Positions 24,030 to 37,330 of a stretch of DNA of 64,000 nt are shown here, piece after piece. Position 1 is the first letter of the stretch. Each line of letters begins with the position of its first letter. The DNA is from Metallyticus violacea (Eukaryota > Arthropoda > Insecta > Mantodea > Metallyticidae). The position numbers were made by a program, and so were the translations under genes. The notes beneath the pieces are model-generated. The model saw nothing but the letters and a program-made list of their open reading frames with translations, ran no database searches and had not been told where the DNA came from. The stretch spans positions 171,416,501-171,480,500 of the forward strand of contig CM060833.1 of assembly GCA_030762175.1 (NCBI GenBank). Reading direction: 5' to 3'.

Positions 24030-24930
24030 GTGTCATTAAGTATCCAAGGTACAATTAAGTGGAAAGGAAGAAGTTTTGCAACGTATAGGTGTGGTAAACT
24101 TGTGAATAAATAGGAAATACCAAAACGAAGGATTCTGGGAAGAAATAGGACTAAGATTGGAAGATATTGAAGATAGTATGAGAGAAAAGAGAAAAGACTT
24201 TATACGGAAATAAAAATAGTATATGTTAGGGGAAAATATGCAGAACAATACGATATAGTTTGCATGGAGTTATGAATATAAAAGATGTACAAGAATGTCC
24301 AATGTGTGGAGAAACTGTGTATATTATACTGCAGGCAAACAAAGTTATGAAGAGAACAGGCTTGGCAACCAAAATGGAAGAATTTAGATGGGGAAATGTT
24401 AATTAGAAAGATTTTAACTGTAAAAGTAGAGAAGAAATTGTAAGAGACTTTTTGGGCAAAGTTAGAGAGCAATGGATAAGAATGAATAAGAGGGAAAAAT
24501 AGAAAAACTAATAATAGAAGTGTAATAGATTAGATAAGTATGAACATGGATAGGATAATACAGAAATAAATATGATGGTCACCCGGACACTAATAAACTG
24601 GAGTTGTGTGTATTGTGATCAGAATGTAAACAAGCAAATCTAGAAAGAAATTATCTAATAAGTAAGATTGTAGTATTTTGTTTTGTATTGGACTGAATAA
24701 TATGCAAATAATTGAATGTTAGTTGTTAGTGTAACAGTATATTAGCAAAGAGTTCCAGCCTCTTGGAGCCCCAGTAATGATTGCTGATGAACCAGAGACT
24801 CTGGTTCAGTAGCACTTAAGAAAAATTCATAAAAGTTATATATTTGAGATTATGTATATTGGAGTGTAGTATTGTATTATTTAGCTTTTTGGGGTGTGTT
24901 TTTCAATAAAATTCGATTTCATCATAATTA
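24030..24930 (+). mobile_element. LINE 3' end with C-terminal zinc-knuckle remnant
   Basis: Plus-strand translation contains VMNIKDVQECPMCGETVY, a CxxC start of the Cys/His motif at the end of LINE ORF2, then KMEEFRWGN and a Lys-rich tail before the stop near 24500. The following 400 bp would be the 3' UTR, ending near the AATAAAA at 24904. Similar C-terminal pieces occur at 42640-43025 (plus) and 44211-45475 (minus). Frameshifted, so inactive. Confidence 0.55.
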
Positions 24931-25254
24931 GAATTTAATTATTATCATTGAATTATGTTTATTATTTTTTATTAACATAGTGTTGGTTAGCATTGGACCC
25001 CGGGCCCTTGGACATTCCAGTAGGCTACTACTGAAAAACGGAGGACTAGGGTTCAAATTTAATTACAGCATTTGGTTAATTGCAAAAAATGCAAATATAT
25101 CAATTTAAATATAGTGTTGTTTGAATCTGTTAGAAATATAAATTCATTCATTTATACCTAGTTTATGCGACTCTTCACAGACTGAAACAATCTGGAATGT
25201 TATTTAAGTAAATGCTAACATGATTCTCTCTTTAGTCAAGAAGCATGGTTTGTT

Positions 25255-25467
25255 CTGTTTGACAGTATTCTAGATTCAACTGTAACGCTGTTTTTCTGTT
25301 TCCACATGTTGTTTGAGTGTTATTTCTGTTTGACAGTATTCTACATTCAACTGTAACGCTGTTTTTCTGTTTCCACATGTTGTTTGAGTGTTATTTCTGT
25401 TTGACAGTATTCTAGATTCAACTGTAACGCTGTTTTTCTGTTTCCACATGTTGTTTGAGTGTATATT
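25255..25467. repeat. minisatellite, 71-bp unit x3
   Basis: Three head-to-tail copies of a 71-bp unit starting CTGTTTGACAGTATTCTA, with one or two substitutions between copies. The unit is not a multiple of three, so the minus-strand open frame over it reads each copy in a different frame and is an artefact. Confidence 0.95.
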
Positions 25468-25547
25468 GACAGTTTTTAATTTCAATCAAGAAATAAGTCA
25501 ACAAGCCGTATTTTTAACAAAAAACACTAAAATAAATTAGAGGAATA

Positions 25548-26496
25548 TACAGAGGGTGCCAAAAATATATATACTCGCTTCAAGCAAAGAAAAAACTGTG
25601 TTAACATAACAAAACTGAATTCACACAACAGAAAATGACGAATAATAATCATCTTAGACTTTTTCAGTTACAACAGTTGCTCAAAATGCCATCCATTGAT
25701 ACACTTCTGAGTACATTGAACTACTAATTGAGCAACGTTTGCGAAAGTGTCCTCAGCGATTGCAGCACATGCCGTTTCAATTTCTTCCCGAAGTGCTGCC
25801 AGTGTAGCTGGTTTTCTACGGTATACAACATCCTTAAGAGTTCCCCGTATGTAGAAGTCCAACGGCGTTAGATCCAGAGAACGAGGTGGAAACTCAATCG
25901 GACCTCTTCGTCCTATCCAGTGCCAAGGATGCGGGGTTTGTTGCTGTACGAGGTCTCCCAGACCTGCCCTTGTGAACATCGCATACGGTACCACGAGTCT
26001 CAAATGTGTCTCCAATGCGTGCAATTGTTATTCGAGTTTGGCGGTTCTGTTCTGTACACACGTCTTCGTTGCCTTTGAACTTCAACAAAACTCTCGGTTT
26101 TCCACTTCAAAATTGTTTTCCTCTGTACAAACGATAATTTTGGCTCCATTTTGTTGTAGAAACGCTAGCATAATGTAATGTGTGTCACATTTGTTTACAG
26201 AACATCATACGATAATCTGGCTTCATTTGTTCTTTGTTGATTTACCTGTCACGTAGCAACGCTAGCATAACGTAATGTGAGTCACATCTGTTTACAGAAC
26301 ATCATACGATAGTCTTGGCTTCATTTGTTCATTGTTGATTTACCTGTCACGTAGCAAGGCTATTATAATGTATGTGAGTCACATCTGTTTACAGAACATC
26401 ATACTACACATTGCTGTTGTGTTTCGGTTCAACTTTCAAATATATTAAATAGATAACTACTGTGAAAGTTGGTATACATTTTTGGCACCGTCGGTA
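25548..26496 (-). mobile_element. Tc1/mariner-like transposon, copy 1
   Basis: Terminal inverted repeats TACAGAGGGTGCCAAAAAT (left) and, on the other strand, TACCGACGGTGCCAAAAAT (right). The minus-strand open frame at 25668-26024 is the catalytic end of the transposase: WIGRRGPIEFPPRSLDLTPLDFY with the third acid, then LKDVVYRRKPATLAALREEI. The QQDGAPPH-type motif is shortened to QQQTPHP, and the N-terminal half is largely deleted or replaced by a 97-bp tandem repeat. Non-autonomous. A close relative with the same termini lies at 43108-43962. Confidence 0.85.
26161..26440. repeat. 97-98 bp tandem repeat inside the transposon
   Basis: Nearly three copies of a unit with GCTAGCATAA, GAGTCACATCTGTTTACAG and TTGATTTACCTGTCACGTAGC, lying at the 5' (right) side of copy 1. 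Copy 2 at 43.8 kb retains only a single, partly deleted unit, so the expansion is specific to copy 1 or its sublineage. Confidence 0.9.
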
Positions 26497-27119
26497 TTTC
26501 ACACTCAGCGTTCTTCAAAACAATGCAAATACAGACAAATTTCTTTATATTTATAGTTACATTTGTTATATTTATCACTCGTTTTAATATAAGTAAATAT
26601 ATACTTAAACAATTATGCGTTTATTTTATAACTCTAAGCTACGTATATCGTGTCATTCAATGGTTTGGGCCCCATTTTACACAGCAGAGTATCTCAGCAG
26701 ACGCGATCCGTTCAAACTAAATAAGGTAGAATATTTTGCGATTTGATGATCAAAAAATGTGAAATGCTCAAAAGTTTTATTTTTTAAAAGCTGCTTTGTT
26801 TTGTTAACAATTTGAGATATATAAATAGAGTTGCAAGTGAGAGCTGTAAAGGTTCAACCTTACAGATTGTCACAAACTTCTACTGACGAGAACCCAATGA
26901 ATCGACCATGTTTAAATTCCTTGCATCTAGGTGTAAATATCAAATTTACGCCCTTCCAACTGCAATTATGATAGTTATTAAAAATGTAAGTCAACCAGCT
27001 CTACTGAAAAATGTAAGGTAGAAAATGCGAATGATTGCGTTTGGGAGCATATCCCAAAGAATAAATTTATTGGTGCTCAGACCATGAGGACACATGAGTT
27101 TGATTTTCTAGATAAAATA
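26497..27119. other. spacer
   Basis: No recognised gene; the plus-strand open frame starting 26469 overlaps the transposon end and is not supported. Confidence 0.4.
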
Positions 27120-27510
27120 AATAACATAATCATTTTCATGGCTTGTTTCAGCTCAATACTCCAGCCAGTGTCTCTTCTTGGTCTATATATCCAAGCCTAT
27201 TTCAGAAATCGCTGCTTTCCATTCTCTATAGATGTTCAATCCGTCGCATTTTGTAATTATGAAATTGATGTCATTCCTTACTCCTTCCGCATCGTTTCGT
27301 CTTGTGCATCCTTTAACTGATCGCAAAATCAGAATTTTACTATTTTTTTTTTTTCTGTTTCAGGATCTTATTCATTCTCACTACCATATAAGGTAAGGGA
27401 CTGCCATAATCATATAGAATTTTATCTTTTCTAGTTTTATATTCCTCAGTGTTCTTGCGATTGTGCCACACATAAATTTATATCTATAAAGTTTTGTTCA
27501 AAGAAAAGAA
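27120..27510 (-). pseudogene. LINE reverse transcriptase C-terminal fragment
   Basis: Minus-strand pieces: CGTIARTLRNIKLEKIKFYMIMAVP is visible across frames (about 27370-27490), followed by FLRSV-type and RPRRDTGW-type sequence. This is the same LINE family as 18655-18990. Frameshifts and stops throughout. Confidence 0.6.
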
Positions 27511-29835
27511 TACGGTCTTTAATATTGGAAACAACTGAAGAAAAAAACTCCATGTCATCGACAACAAGGGGTTATTTTATGCAAGTCTACCTGCAGAAAG
27601 CATGACTAAGAAAGTCAGGTAATTATTACCTTGAAATGTACTCAACAGAACTCTACGAGATCCCTTTGAATTTTTTCAGAAATATATTTTGTTGTGTAAC
27701 TGCTCATTTTCTCTTAGGATTTAGTTGGTATGGCATATAAAATATCATTCTTATTGCTGGAAATTAGAATAATCTTATATCCTAATTAGTTTTTGCAGAA
27801 ATACATTTTATATTGCCAAAATGTTGTACAAATAATGTACAATTCCAAAAATGTGTACGTAACTTTCAAAACAATATATAAAAATAGTTCTAGTTAATAA
27901 GACGGTTAGAACATGTTGAAAGTGTTTCATTTACATTTGCTCATCCCCTTGAGGGAAAAAGATGCTTTGTATATGCATTAATTAGGGATTATTCTTGTAA
28001 ACATATACAGGGCACAGTTTAAGGTTCCACTAAACAATTATTATTTAATACATATAATTTTTTTCATAAAATCTGATGAACTCATGAACTTTAAATCCCA
28101 AGCTGCTTTTTGCACTCGTTTTCATTCCACCGGTTACCAAAAATTATGAACTATTTGACTTTTAAAGTAAAATCTTCAAAATTTTCACAGGTACGTAGCG
28201 AAATTTTATTTACATGTTGTAACTCCACTCATATAGTAACTAGTAACTGCAAAACAACGATAAAAATAGTAAAAATGTCGAAAGAGGTGGGATAAGTAAT
28301 TTTGTTATTGTTTGAGATATGCATCCTTTTAAAAAAACGTCAAACTTCCCCGGGACAAACTACATAACTGAAATTTTTACCCAGAAAAATTTAATTGTAT
28401 CAAAAGAGGCACGTTAACTTACTGAAAGCGTGAATCGTGCATTAGTTAAACATGACAATATAATCTGTTGGCTACAGAATTCAGATAAAAAGAATGAGAT
28501 ATAACAATTTATAATTTTTATGGTGAAGTTCCTTAATGGGGAAATTAAAAATGTTGCCATGTGTAACAGCATTAAAAAAAATGAAATTTACTCCCGGCCG
28601 CTTTCTTATCATACCTCCCGAACTCTTTTTAAATATAATAATCATATTTTTATTCTATTTCTTAATGCTGAGCTGGATCTAGTTAATGCACCTTTGTTTA
28701 ACTGGGCTGGCCCATACATTAGACCGGATTAGTGTTTTAACAGATCGTACATAAAATGCGCAAGTTTGCAGTCTTCTGACCTATTATCATAAGCTCGTCT
28801 TTATTAGGAATGTTTCACCAACAATTTTTTCGCTTTTCCTGCTGACCTGCACATAATACTATTGATAGAGAACTTCGAGATAGTCTTCCACATAGTACAG
28901 ACCACCTCCAGCTGGTTACGACCCTTTGGGGCATGTAGACCGAGATGCATGATATACATAACAATGAATAAGTGTTGAAATGTCTAAATAAATTAACTCA
29001 CGTCTTGCGCTACACATTGCTATATCTTAAATGACACTCAGAGACACCTGGAGCAATTAAAAAAAACTTTATTCAGACGTAAATCAACGGAAGAAGATTT
29101 AACGACCACTTTGTAATCTATCCGGGTGGAGTAAAAAGTAACCTTAACCTAAGCAACGGTCGGCGATTTCTCCGGTCCAGTGCACACGTCAGCCGCAAGG
29201 TCGCCCGGTAGGTAATGCAGAGCGATCATTGACACCATCAGAAATCTTGCGTCATTGGGTACAACCCACTCACGGCCGCCAGTGCATTCCTCGGGGAATT
29301 AGACTATGTATGCAACATTATGTTATGTCCCTATACAGCTTTCCACAAACTGAAACTGAAGCACTCGATAATTTCCCAACTGCGTTATAACGTTACACTG
29401 CAAAGCGTTCGTTCCTTAATTATTCTGTGAAAAGAGAGAACAAAAATTGCTATAGTACATACAGAATGTTAAAGAACTACAACTCGATTAATCCAGAGAT
29501 CGATAGGGGTCTTAGATAAGCAATTTGAATGTGCCTGTCCAAGTTTCTCAAGAACCAGTATGCCACGGTTCAATGAAGCTATTATATCACACAATAACGG
29601 ACCGAAGTTGTGGAACAGCCGGTATAATGCTAGCATCAAACAAAAGCGGACCACGATTGCTTTTTACTATGTGTAAACATACTTAATACATAACTACCTC
29701 ACAGGACCTGGACATACGATCTTCGAAAGTCTATCGTCTTATCCTTAGACCACTTCCTCTAGACCTGAAGGTTCCCGAAATATTTCAAGGAATTCGCCTT
29801 AATGGCGGATTTGTACATTTTTTATTTTAATGATG
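27511..29835. other. intergenic, nothing recognised
   Basis: AT-rich to about 28990, then a somewhat GC-richer block at 29150-29300. Open frames at 28110, 28520 and 29469 lack any family signature. Confidence 0.4.
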
Positions 29836-30312
29836 ATATTATTAACTACTACTACTACTATTACTACTATTACTACCACTGCTACTACTACTACTACTAT
29901 TATTACTACTACTATTACTACCACTACTATTACTACTACTATCACTATTACTACTACTATTACTACTACTATTACTACTACTATTACTATCACTACTATT
30001 ACTACTACTATCACTATTACTATTACTACTACTACTACTACTATTACTACCATTACTACTACTATTACTACCAGTGCTACTACTACTATTACTACTACTA
30101 TTACTACCATTACTACTACTATTACTACCATTACTACTATTACTACTACTACTACTACTACTACTATTACTACTACTACTACTACTACCATTGCTACTAC
30201 TACTACTATTATTACTACTGCTACTACTACTACTACTACTACTACTACTAATACTACTACTACTACTACTGCTGCTGCTATTACTACTACTACTACTACC
30301 ACTATTACTACA
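29836..30312. repeat. trinucleotide array (TAC/TAT/ACC type), about 475 bp
   Basis: Nearly uninterrupted trinucleotide sequence dominated by TAC with interspersed TAT, CAC and TGC variants. Open frames of 110-167 codons on both strands encode Thr/Ile, Tyr, Leu, Val or Ser/Asn homopolymers and are by-products of the repeat. Confidence 0.97.
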
Positions 30313-32937
30313 ATTTACATTTAGAATATCGAACTGGATCAAACGTTGTTTTGAGCTCTTTGAAATGAGGCATGTGTTTCGATATTTAGTGACAGGGAGT
30401 ATTTAGTTTCCTTAGTCTGTTATACGGATTATTGACACGGAGGCGTGTGCCAAACGACGGAAGTTAAATCTTGGATTCTAACTTTTAAACTCTGTGCCAT
30501 AAAAGGCCAACTATTTATTCTTCTATTCATGTGGAATTCATTGGGAAGGATATACTGTTTTGTTCAAAATATTAAAACTTTCCTGTGTAACATAAACCCG
30601 TATGAAATTCTCTCCCTTCAAAAAATAATTCTCAGTTTCTGGTTTAGGTTAAAATGTATAAAATATAAAAATGTGAATTTAAAAATAAGTAAATATGCTA
30701 CTGCATTATTAGCTTACCTATTTAATTTTGGATTATATAGTTATATATTTACTAAATATATATTTATTGGAACTTTTATAACTTCAATATTTTAAGTATT
30801 GTTGCGTCATTTTATAAGGAACACTAAAATAGGCATGTTTACAGCAACTCTATGTTAAATTAAGGACGACAATCATTTCGTATATTAATAAGCGTTTGTC
30901 CATCTCAGATCTTTATTTAGTTCGCGAGTCGAAAATATTTGGGAACCACTGTTCCAGACTACGCTACGTAACACGATAAATCAGGTAACTGTTGTTCAGT
31001 GCCGTAATATGGTAGATTTTTATAGCACTAAATCTTGAAAACTTGAAAAACGGGAAGCATGTTTGAAGGTGTTTTCTAAAGAAACATTTTACTTTGCTTA
31101 TTATCATATAACCCTTATTTTTCTTCGTGCACCATATTTCAAATTTCTTATCTAAGACCCCCTTTACTATCTCCAAAACTATTGCGGGATAGATCATCAA
31201 CATCCGGTATATATTTCTTCAGTGCATATTTCTGTTTTTGGTCTGCTACCTTTTTTCTCGAGAATTTCCATTTATACTTTTTCCATCCTCATCAGAAATC
31301 CATTTTAATATTATCTTATTCGATCTGATATATATACTATTAATAGAGTAATAAAAACTTCTAAAAAGCATAAAAACTCATAAAAAACACTCAGAGTGCA
31401 ATATAAAAAGGTTCACATAAAATTTCACACTAAAAACCGTAAAATTGAACACTAAAATCACACTATATTTCGAGCTTGGCTCTTGGTCACGTGATGAAAA
31501 TGAAGTTCTTGTGTTAATCTACCGCACAATTCTTGTTCATACTTGTTGAAGTAATAAGAGAAAAACTAGAAGTATAATCTATTTGTGATGGAATGGAAAG
31601 ATACAGAAAAACCCGTCTGTATATGTTCATATTGTTACAGACTGCCCAAGCAAGCGTTGATTACGACCCCCTAGAGAGAAGACTTGTGGGTTGATCAATT
31701 ATATGTATCCAGCACTTCTTACAAATTACAGAAATTATTGTAAACTGGAAAGTTAAGAATGCAGTCGCTTCAATAGTTTACACGACTGCAAACGTGAGGG
31801 TTATTCCCGTAGAGACGAAATGACCTTTCTGGTGGAGCTTATCGGGCTTTTTCTCAGTCATTTCTCCTTTCCTCTTCATTCCATTCACAATAACATTTTA
31901 TTCAAAAACTCTGCTTGGCGGACACAAAATGAATGCATGTGAATAGCTTCACATGCATTGCCTCCCTTAGTAGTAAAACCTTGCTTTGGCCTAGAGCGAG
32001 CGGATTATTGCCCTGGACCTACAGGGGATAGAATTTCGTTCTAGGATATTTCGTGGACCCCTCGGTTGGCCGAGGTGCAGAAACTGCACCACACGGAGAT
32101 GGCGGGTACTCCTTCCACATTAACTTGAAACTTATTGCGTAACTTGGAGACGACTGCGGAGGACATTACATACAAAGTCTTTGCCTGAGAAACAGTCGTG
32201 CAAGAACTAATTTGTACACTTACAGCAATGCTATGTATTAGGGAAGGTTCACTTACAGGCATTACATCATGTACTAATTTAAGACGTTATTTGCCTTTTC
32301 TTTTTATTCACTGTTACAATGACTTGAATGAATGTTGTTTTAGTGTTACTTTGCATTCACCTTTGCAAAATGTGGGAAAAATAAGAAAGAAAATTTTACT
32401 TCACGCAACTTATATCACTAGAAATAGAAGTTGTGCCCTCCAGTTGAGAAGACTCTTGGACTCTGAGTCAAGGTGGTGGATGATATTTGTACCTATGTCT
32501 CTGGTCTGCCATACTAGGAAGAAAGCCACCCGTGTGCATTACCTGATACAATGCTCGGTATGTTACAATGCAATGCCACGGATGAACATACACAATATAT
32601 GCTGTTCACCCACGCGGACGGACCATCTACGTTCTAGGTCACTGGGCGGGGCAGCGACCCACATCGCCACTGGGTGGAGCCCGACGGCTTCACTTTCACT
32701 GCACACAGGTTAGGGTTATATAGATCAACGGCGCAAGCGCGACAGACTTGTATACACGACACTAGCTTTAAAAGACGGTGCATGTTACATGTACTTTTAG
32801 CTTCTTTTGGGGAGTTTAACACATAGAACTAACTAGTCAATTTCATTTTTAAGAATATCACCACAATAGCATAGTGAGATAAGGCATAATGTTAAACAAA
32901 TATATAGAGCCACACTTTTGACTGCCGCTTTAATAAA
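30313..32937. other. intergenic, nothing recognised
   Basis: AT-rich to 31.9 kb. A less AT-rich block at 32.0-32.75 kb contains overlapping open frames on both strands without a domain, possibly an unrecognised repeat. Confidence 0.4.

Positions 32938-33032
<95 letters not shown>
32938..33032. repeat. (ATT)n microsatellite
   Basis: About 32 uninterrupted ATT units. Confidence 0.97.
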
Positions 33033-33959
33033 GCCATAATATAATAACGCCGTATTTATTTATGTTACGATGGATATGTGTATATAAATCCTACGAAGTT
33101 AGAATTAGAATAATTAAAATTAGAATGATTTAATAAATTTTTTGATAATAAGAAAGCTCTATAAATTATAAAATAAACAATTATATAAATATGTATGAAA
33201 GAAATTTAAAATTAATGGGTTTCCTGGTCAACATTAAGTAGATATTTCCGGTGAATGAAAGCAAGGATTGATAAGACGAATATTCAAAAGATACATTAAA
33301 ATTAGAGACATAAGCCTTCTAACACAGGAAAAATATTTATTTAAATTGTAACTTGCATAGTTTATCTTTATAGTACAGCAATAGTGCAGAAAAGAAATTA
33401 ATTTTATCTAGAAACTCATTTATTATTGTGAAAAGTGTGAGGAATTTGACAAAATAATCGAAGAAAATTTGTGGAATATGATGGTATGTGTATAAATAAG
33501 TTTTAATGATCTATAAAAACCCAATCATTAGCACGTAAAAGGAGAAAACAAAAGCTTTAAATCCAAAATAAGGAAGTACAAGACAATGGTACTAGTAGTA
33601 ATATTATTTATTATCCAGTTAAACGATGTATACATATGTTGCACATCACATTTGCATGGGCCCCAAGACTGTCCATACTCTTGTAAAACACACCATTTCT
33701 GAAATTAATTCCAACAAAAGAAAGCAAAAACATTAACAAGAACACACACACACCGGAAACAGACATGCATAATTCTGATATTCATTTAAATTTTCGTATT
33801 GCTTATGTACAATGTTCATAGAATGTTCTTATCCCTAAAACTATGTATTTCATTTAAGAAAATGCGCAGATTTAGGCCAGTTTTGTATATTTACAATTAA
33901 CTTCCATAATGCCAGCCTCCCCCTACTGGAAATGAAACAAAAATGAATCGGGGAGAAAT
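33033..33959. other. AT-rich spacer
   Basis: Nothing recognised. Confidence 0.4.
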
Positions 33960-34270
33960 TTTATCCTTCATCTTCTGTCAGTATATACTTAGCCAAAATG
34001 TGCACCCAGTCTTCCTGTTTCAAACATAATGGATAAACCCTCATGCCATCCTCGTCAACAACTTTACGTGTCTCCAGTCTAAGCCATGCTATTATCGACC
34101 TCTGTTTCATGAAATAGGTTTCTTTACCCCGGTTTATGTCAAACAGGCGTCTTTTGACCTATTTCACTATGTCATACCTGTTTTCAACACCCTTTGCCAA
34201 ACATCGTTTAACCCGGTTTTTGACAATTACCTCTGTACAACCGCCACCTACTATTTTGGATAAGCATGTT
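33960..34270 (-). pseudogene. LINE-like C-terminal fragment
   Basis: A minus-strand frame reads NRGKETYFMKQRSIIAWLRLE, then PLCLKQEDWVHILAKY, with one stop upstream. The layout resembles the LINE ORF2 C-terminus (basic helix, then PLC...HIL...C), though the last Cys is not evident. It lies downstream of another LINE-like piece on the same strand (34.3-35.04 kb) and may belong to it. Confidence 0.4.
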
Positions 34271-34329
34271 ATTTATTGGGGCCTATAGCATATTGCCGTC
34301 AGGGTTGTTTGTTATCCTTTAATTATTCT

Positions 34330-35040
34330 TAGCCAGTATCTAATTACATTTATTTTGCTGTAGACTGCATCTTCCCAGCCCCCCCCCCCAGAATTCACTT
34401 CCAGAAATCACATTGTAATTTATTTTTTATTATGTCTATTTTTTCCCATCCACAAACCTCACTTCCATATAACAATGAGGACCTTACATTTCCTAAAACT
34501 GGTGGCCGAGGTCATTAAGGCACGGAGAGTTCGAATCCCGCCAGAACCTCCTCCCTGACTGAGGTTTTTTTTCCAGATTTTCCTCAGTCCTCATAAATGG
34601 CAAATGCCAGGGAGGTACCCTAAACTTAGGCCTGGAACGTTTCCTTCCTTTAAAAAATATCCTTTCCCAGTATATCATTTCATCTCATGTATCATTAGTG
34701 TCCACCGCCTGTGGTGCCTCAGCGGGCGTTAAACACTATTTATTCATTCATTCATTCATTCATTCATTCATTCATTCATTCAAACACGGTTTTAATGTTT
34801 TGTCCGACATATCCGGTATCCGAGCTAGCAGCCCCAGTACTTAAGTGAGCTAACCGCTCCCCTTGTGTTTACTCCATTTTACACTCATGTCAAATCTTAT
34901 CCCAAGATAGTCTTGTTTAACGGTCTGAATTACTTCTCTCCAATTTTAAAGGTGATAGCTTTGGTTTTAGATGCATATCCAAGTAGTAGGTGGCCTCGGT
35001 TTTCAGCTTTTGCTTTAACAGAAGGAAACATTGTGTTATT
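34330..35040 (-). mobile_element. LINE-like remnant interrupted by a SINE
   Basis: Minus-strand pieces at 34800-34990 read KAITFKIGE, then VKQDYLGIRFDMS and KWSKHK, typical of the YLGIxFD segment after a LINE polymerase domain. The segment from 34.33 to 34.49 kb may be its continuation. A C-run lies at 34381-34391. The family-2 SINE at 34495 splits it. Confidence 0.45.
34495..34781 (+). repeat. SINE family 2, full length with (ATTC)n tail
   Basis: Plus orientation. Head TGGTGGCCGAGGTCATTAAG (A-box region), B box GTTCGAATCCC at 34529-34539, body with CCTCAGTCCTCATAAATGG, end GCGTTAAACACTATT, then an (ATTC)n microsatellite tail at 34740-34781. This copy defines the orientation of the family and shows that it ends in a tetranucleotide repeat, not poly(A). 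The 61-codon minus-strand open frame is an artefact. Confidence 0.88.
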
Positions 35041-36889
35041 GTAAGACAGGATCATCGAATAACAGTAAAAAAAATGATGAAAGTTTCACTAGGCGTCCTA
35101 AAATGTTCGTAACTGAAAATTGCAATATGAAACGTGTGTGTGCACATTGGGTTTCCGAACAAAAGGATGTATTTTAAGTTGTTATGCACGCGTGCAATCA
35201 TACTCTAAAAGTTTAACCAATAGGTTACATTTAACTTTCACGAGGATCCCTTTAATAAAACACACACACACACACACACATGTATATATATATATTAGTT
35301 TAGGTATTCGCTTTAGCTTGATTTAAGAAATTTGCCATAATTCAGTTTTATTCCTTATCCCTCCTTTTCTTGTTCTTGGTGACAACTTGACGTCAACACT
35401 TCACCACACACTGTCGCCATTTTCATCTTCTTGATTCGACTTGTTATAAAAGTCAACGCACTTTTTCGTGGTTAATGTATTTAGCTCATCTCTCCCGGAT
35501 ATGCTTTTATGTAATTTTTATCTTTTGCTAAGTTTCCTTTTTTTTCTGTCACTGGGCGTAGTCGGAACTATTTTTTTATGTTTTAATGATAAATAACTTT
35601 AAGACTGAATTTAAAATGTGATTTTTAAAACGAGCTCAAAATTTCTATACTGAGAGATACTGAAAAAAATAACTCATTTAGTTATGCAGTGTGATCAACT
35701 TTGTAATTATTAAAGAACAGTTAAAATTGTTGGATGAAAAACAAATATAACAAACATAATTCAGGAAAAGTTGCGGTTCTAAATTGATAAACTAAAAATT
35801 GGTTTTAATATTTCACACTTCTGTGTGTAAAAATTATTTTAAGAGAAATAACTGCAAACTTTTTCTTTTAAAAATTATATATGTCAGCTGCTCCTTCTGG
35901 AGTAAAGGGACTGAGAGACTTTGAATGCTCGATACGAATATTTTTATTTTCTTGTATTCTTTGTACATTTTTATTTTAAAACTGTGTATAAAAGCTTTCG
36001 TCATTTTTTAATAAAATGCAATAAAAGAACGATTTTTCATACATAGAAATCAATGTCTATGGTGAGTAAACTTAGCGTTGTCATCCCAGAGAAATTTTGT
36101 TCTATTATCACTAAAAATGCTGAAAATCAAAGAAAATGGTTCGTTATCTATTTATATGAATAATTTCTGAATGCATGGAGTTTCTAATTTCATTGAAACT
36201 TCCGCGCCCCGGGTCAACTGTACATGACCTCGATGTTGCTGTACAAGAAACCTTAGAAATATAGAACCAGTCTGTTTCATTACCATTTCTGAAATGCCAT
36301 GGCTATGTTACAAAAACTGTCCCAGTAAACTTTGCATAACGAGAGATCGGACAAGGAAAACCGGACACTCGTGATTAAAATTGCCCTTCTGCCCCTCTTT
36401 TGTTTCTCAGTTTATGTCATGCAATGCATCAAATGCGTTCTTGCGACAAAGGCACTCATAGATCAATAACAAAGCATAACAAACAACAAAGAAAGCAATT
36501 TTATCTGCAATGTGTGAAAACGGAACAATCTCTTTCTAAGCATGCTTCGAGCAAGTTTATTAGCACGATAGTTTAACCGAATTCTAGATTAACTTGTTTA
36601 TATTAACAATTACTCTTAAGAGCATGGTTCAAATGGGCGCAATATTTCCTTTCATTTGTTTTGAAAAATGTTCAGGAGTGTCTCATAGACAAACTCTCTA
36701 TGTGTCTTACACGTATTAAACACCTCAAGATGGTTAGTTTTTATAACATAAACCTGGAAGAGGGAGACAACCCATATCGCTTAATAAGTGTTTTATCATT
36801 TTAATAAGCTGCATTTACTTGGATTATTCTTATAGTTGTGTAAGGAACCTTAAAACTCTTTGAAAAGAGTAAGATTACGAACACGGGCG
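35041..36889. other. intergenic, nothing recognised
   Basis: Contains a (CA)n/(TA)n stretch at about 35260-35295. No gene signature. Confidence 0.45.
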
Positions 36890-37330
36890 GGGTGGCTCAA
36901 GTTATAACGCTTGGGACTTGCGTTTGGGAGGTACCGGGTTCAGATCCGTACGGGCCAGCCATCCTGATCAAGGGAAATCCATGGTCGCCTAAGCGAATGC
37001 TGCGATGAGTCTTTACTTTCCACGAATTTTCCACTCTCCCAAATCTTTTTGTTGGTTCTGTTACAGGACCGAAAGTTGGGTTGACGCGGTGTGACGTGAC
37101 TTGTGCCTTGAAAAAGTTTCTCCCCGGCGTCTGTTACGGAAGTGGATCTTCTGAGAATTTCGAACTTCTTCTCCTGTTCTATCGGGAAACATTAGAGATC
37201 CAGTCTACGTCCCCTCACCTCGTCCCTTCCTCAGAGAAGAGCCCCATTGAGATCGTAGGTACATACGGCCAGCCTTGAGTAAGGCTGAAATGCCTAAGTA
37301 TCCTCCCCCGCCCCAGCATTTCAATTCAAA
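36890..37330 (+). repeat. tRNA-derived SINE family 3
   Basis: Starts CGGGCGGGGTGGCTCAAGTT (A-box region), with B box GGTTCAGATCC at 36937-36947, then a GC-richer body ending CCCCGCCCCAGCATTTCAAT. No acceptor stem or anticodon arm can be built, so it is not a working tRNA gene. The 65-codon open frame at 37081-37278 is not supported as a gene. Confidence 0.75.

Noticed and set aside
25276..25485. 69-codon frame with internal peptide repeat
   Set aside because: The 71-bp unit shifts frame each copy, so the repeat is at DNA level only.
29799..30406. Open frames of 110-167 codons on both strands
   Set aside because: They translate the trinucleotide array into homopolymers; no gene.
32198..32713. 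171-codon plus-strand open frame
   Set aside because: No domain, composition like flanks, overlapping minus frame equally plausible.
34502..34540. Possible tRNA-Leu/Ser gene
   Set aside because: It is the head of a family-2 SINE with several copies in the window.
36893..36965. Possible tRNA gene
   Set aside because: A and B boxes only; no acceptor stem or anticodon arm, and a SINE body follows.
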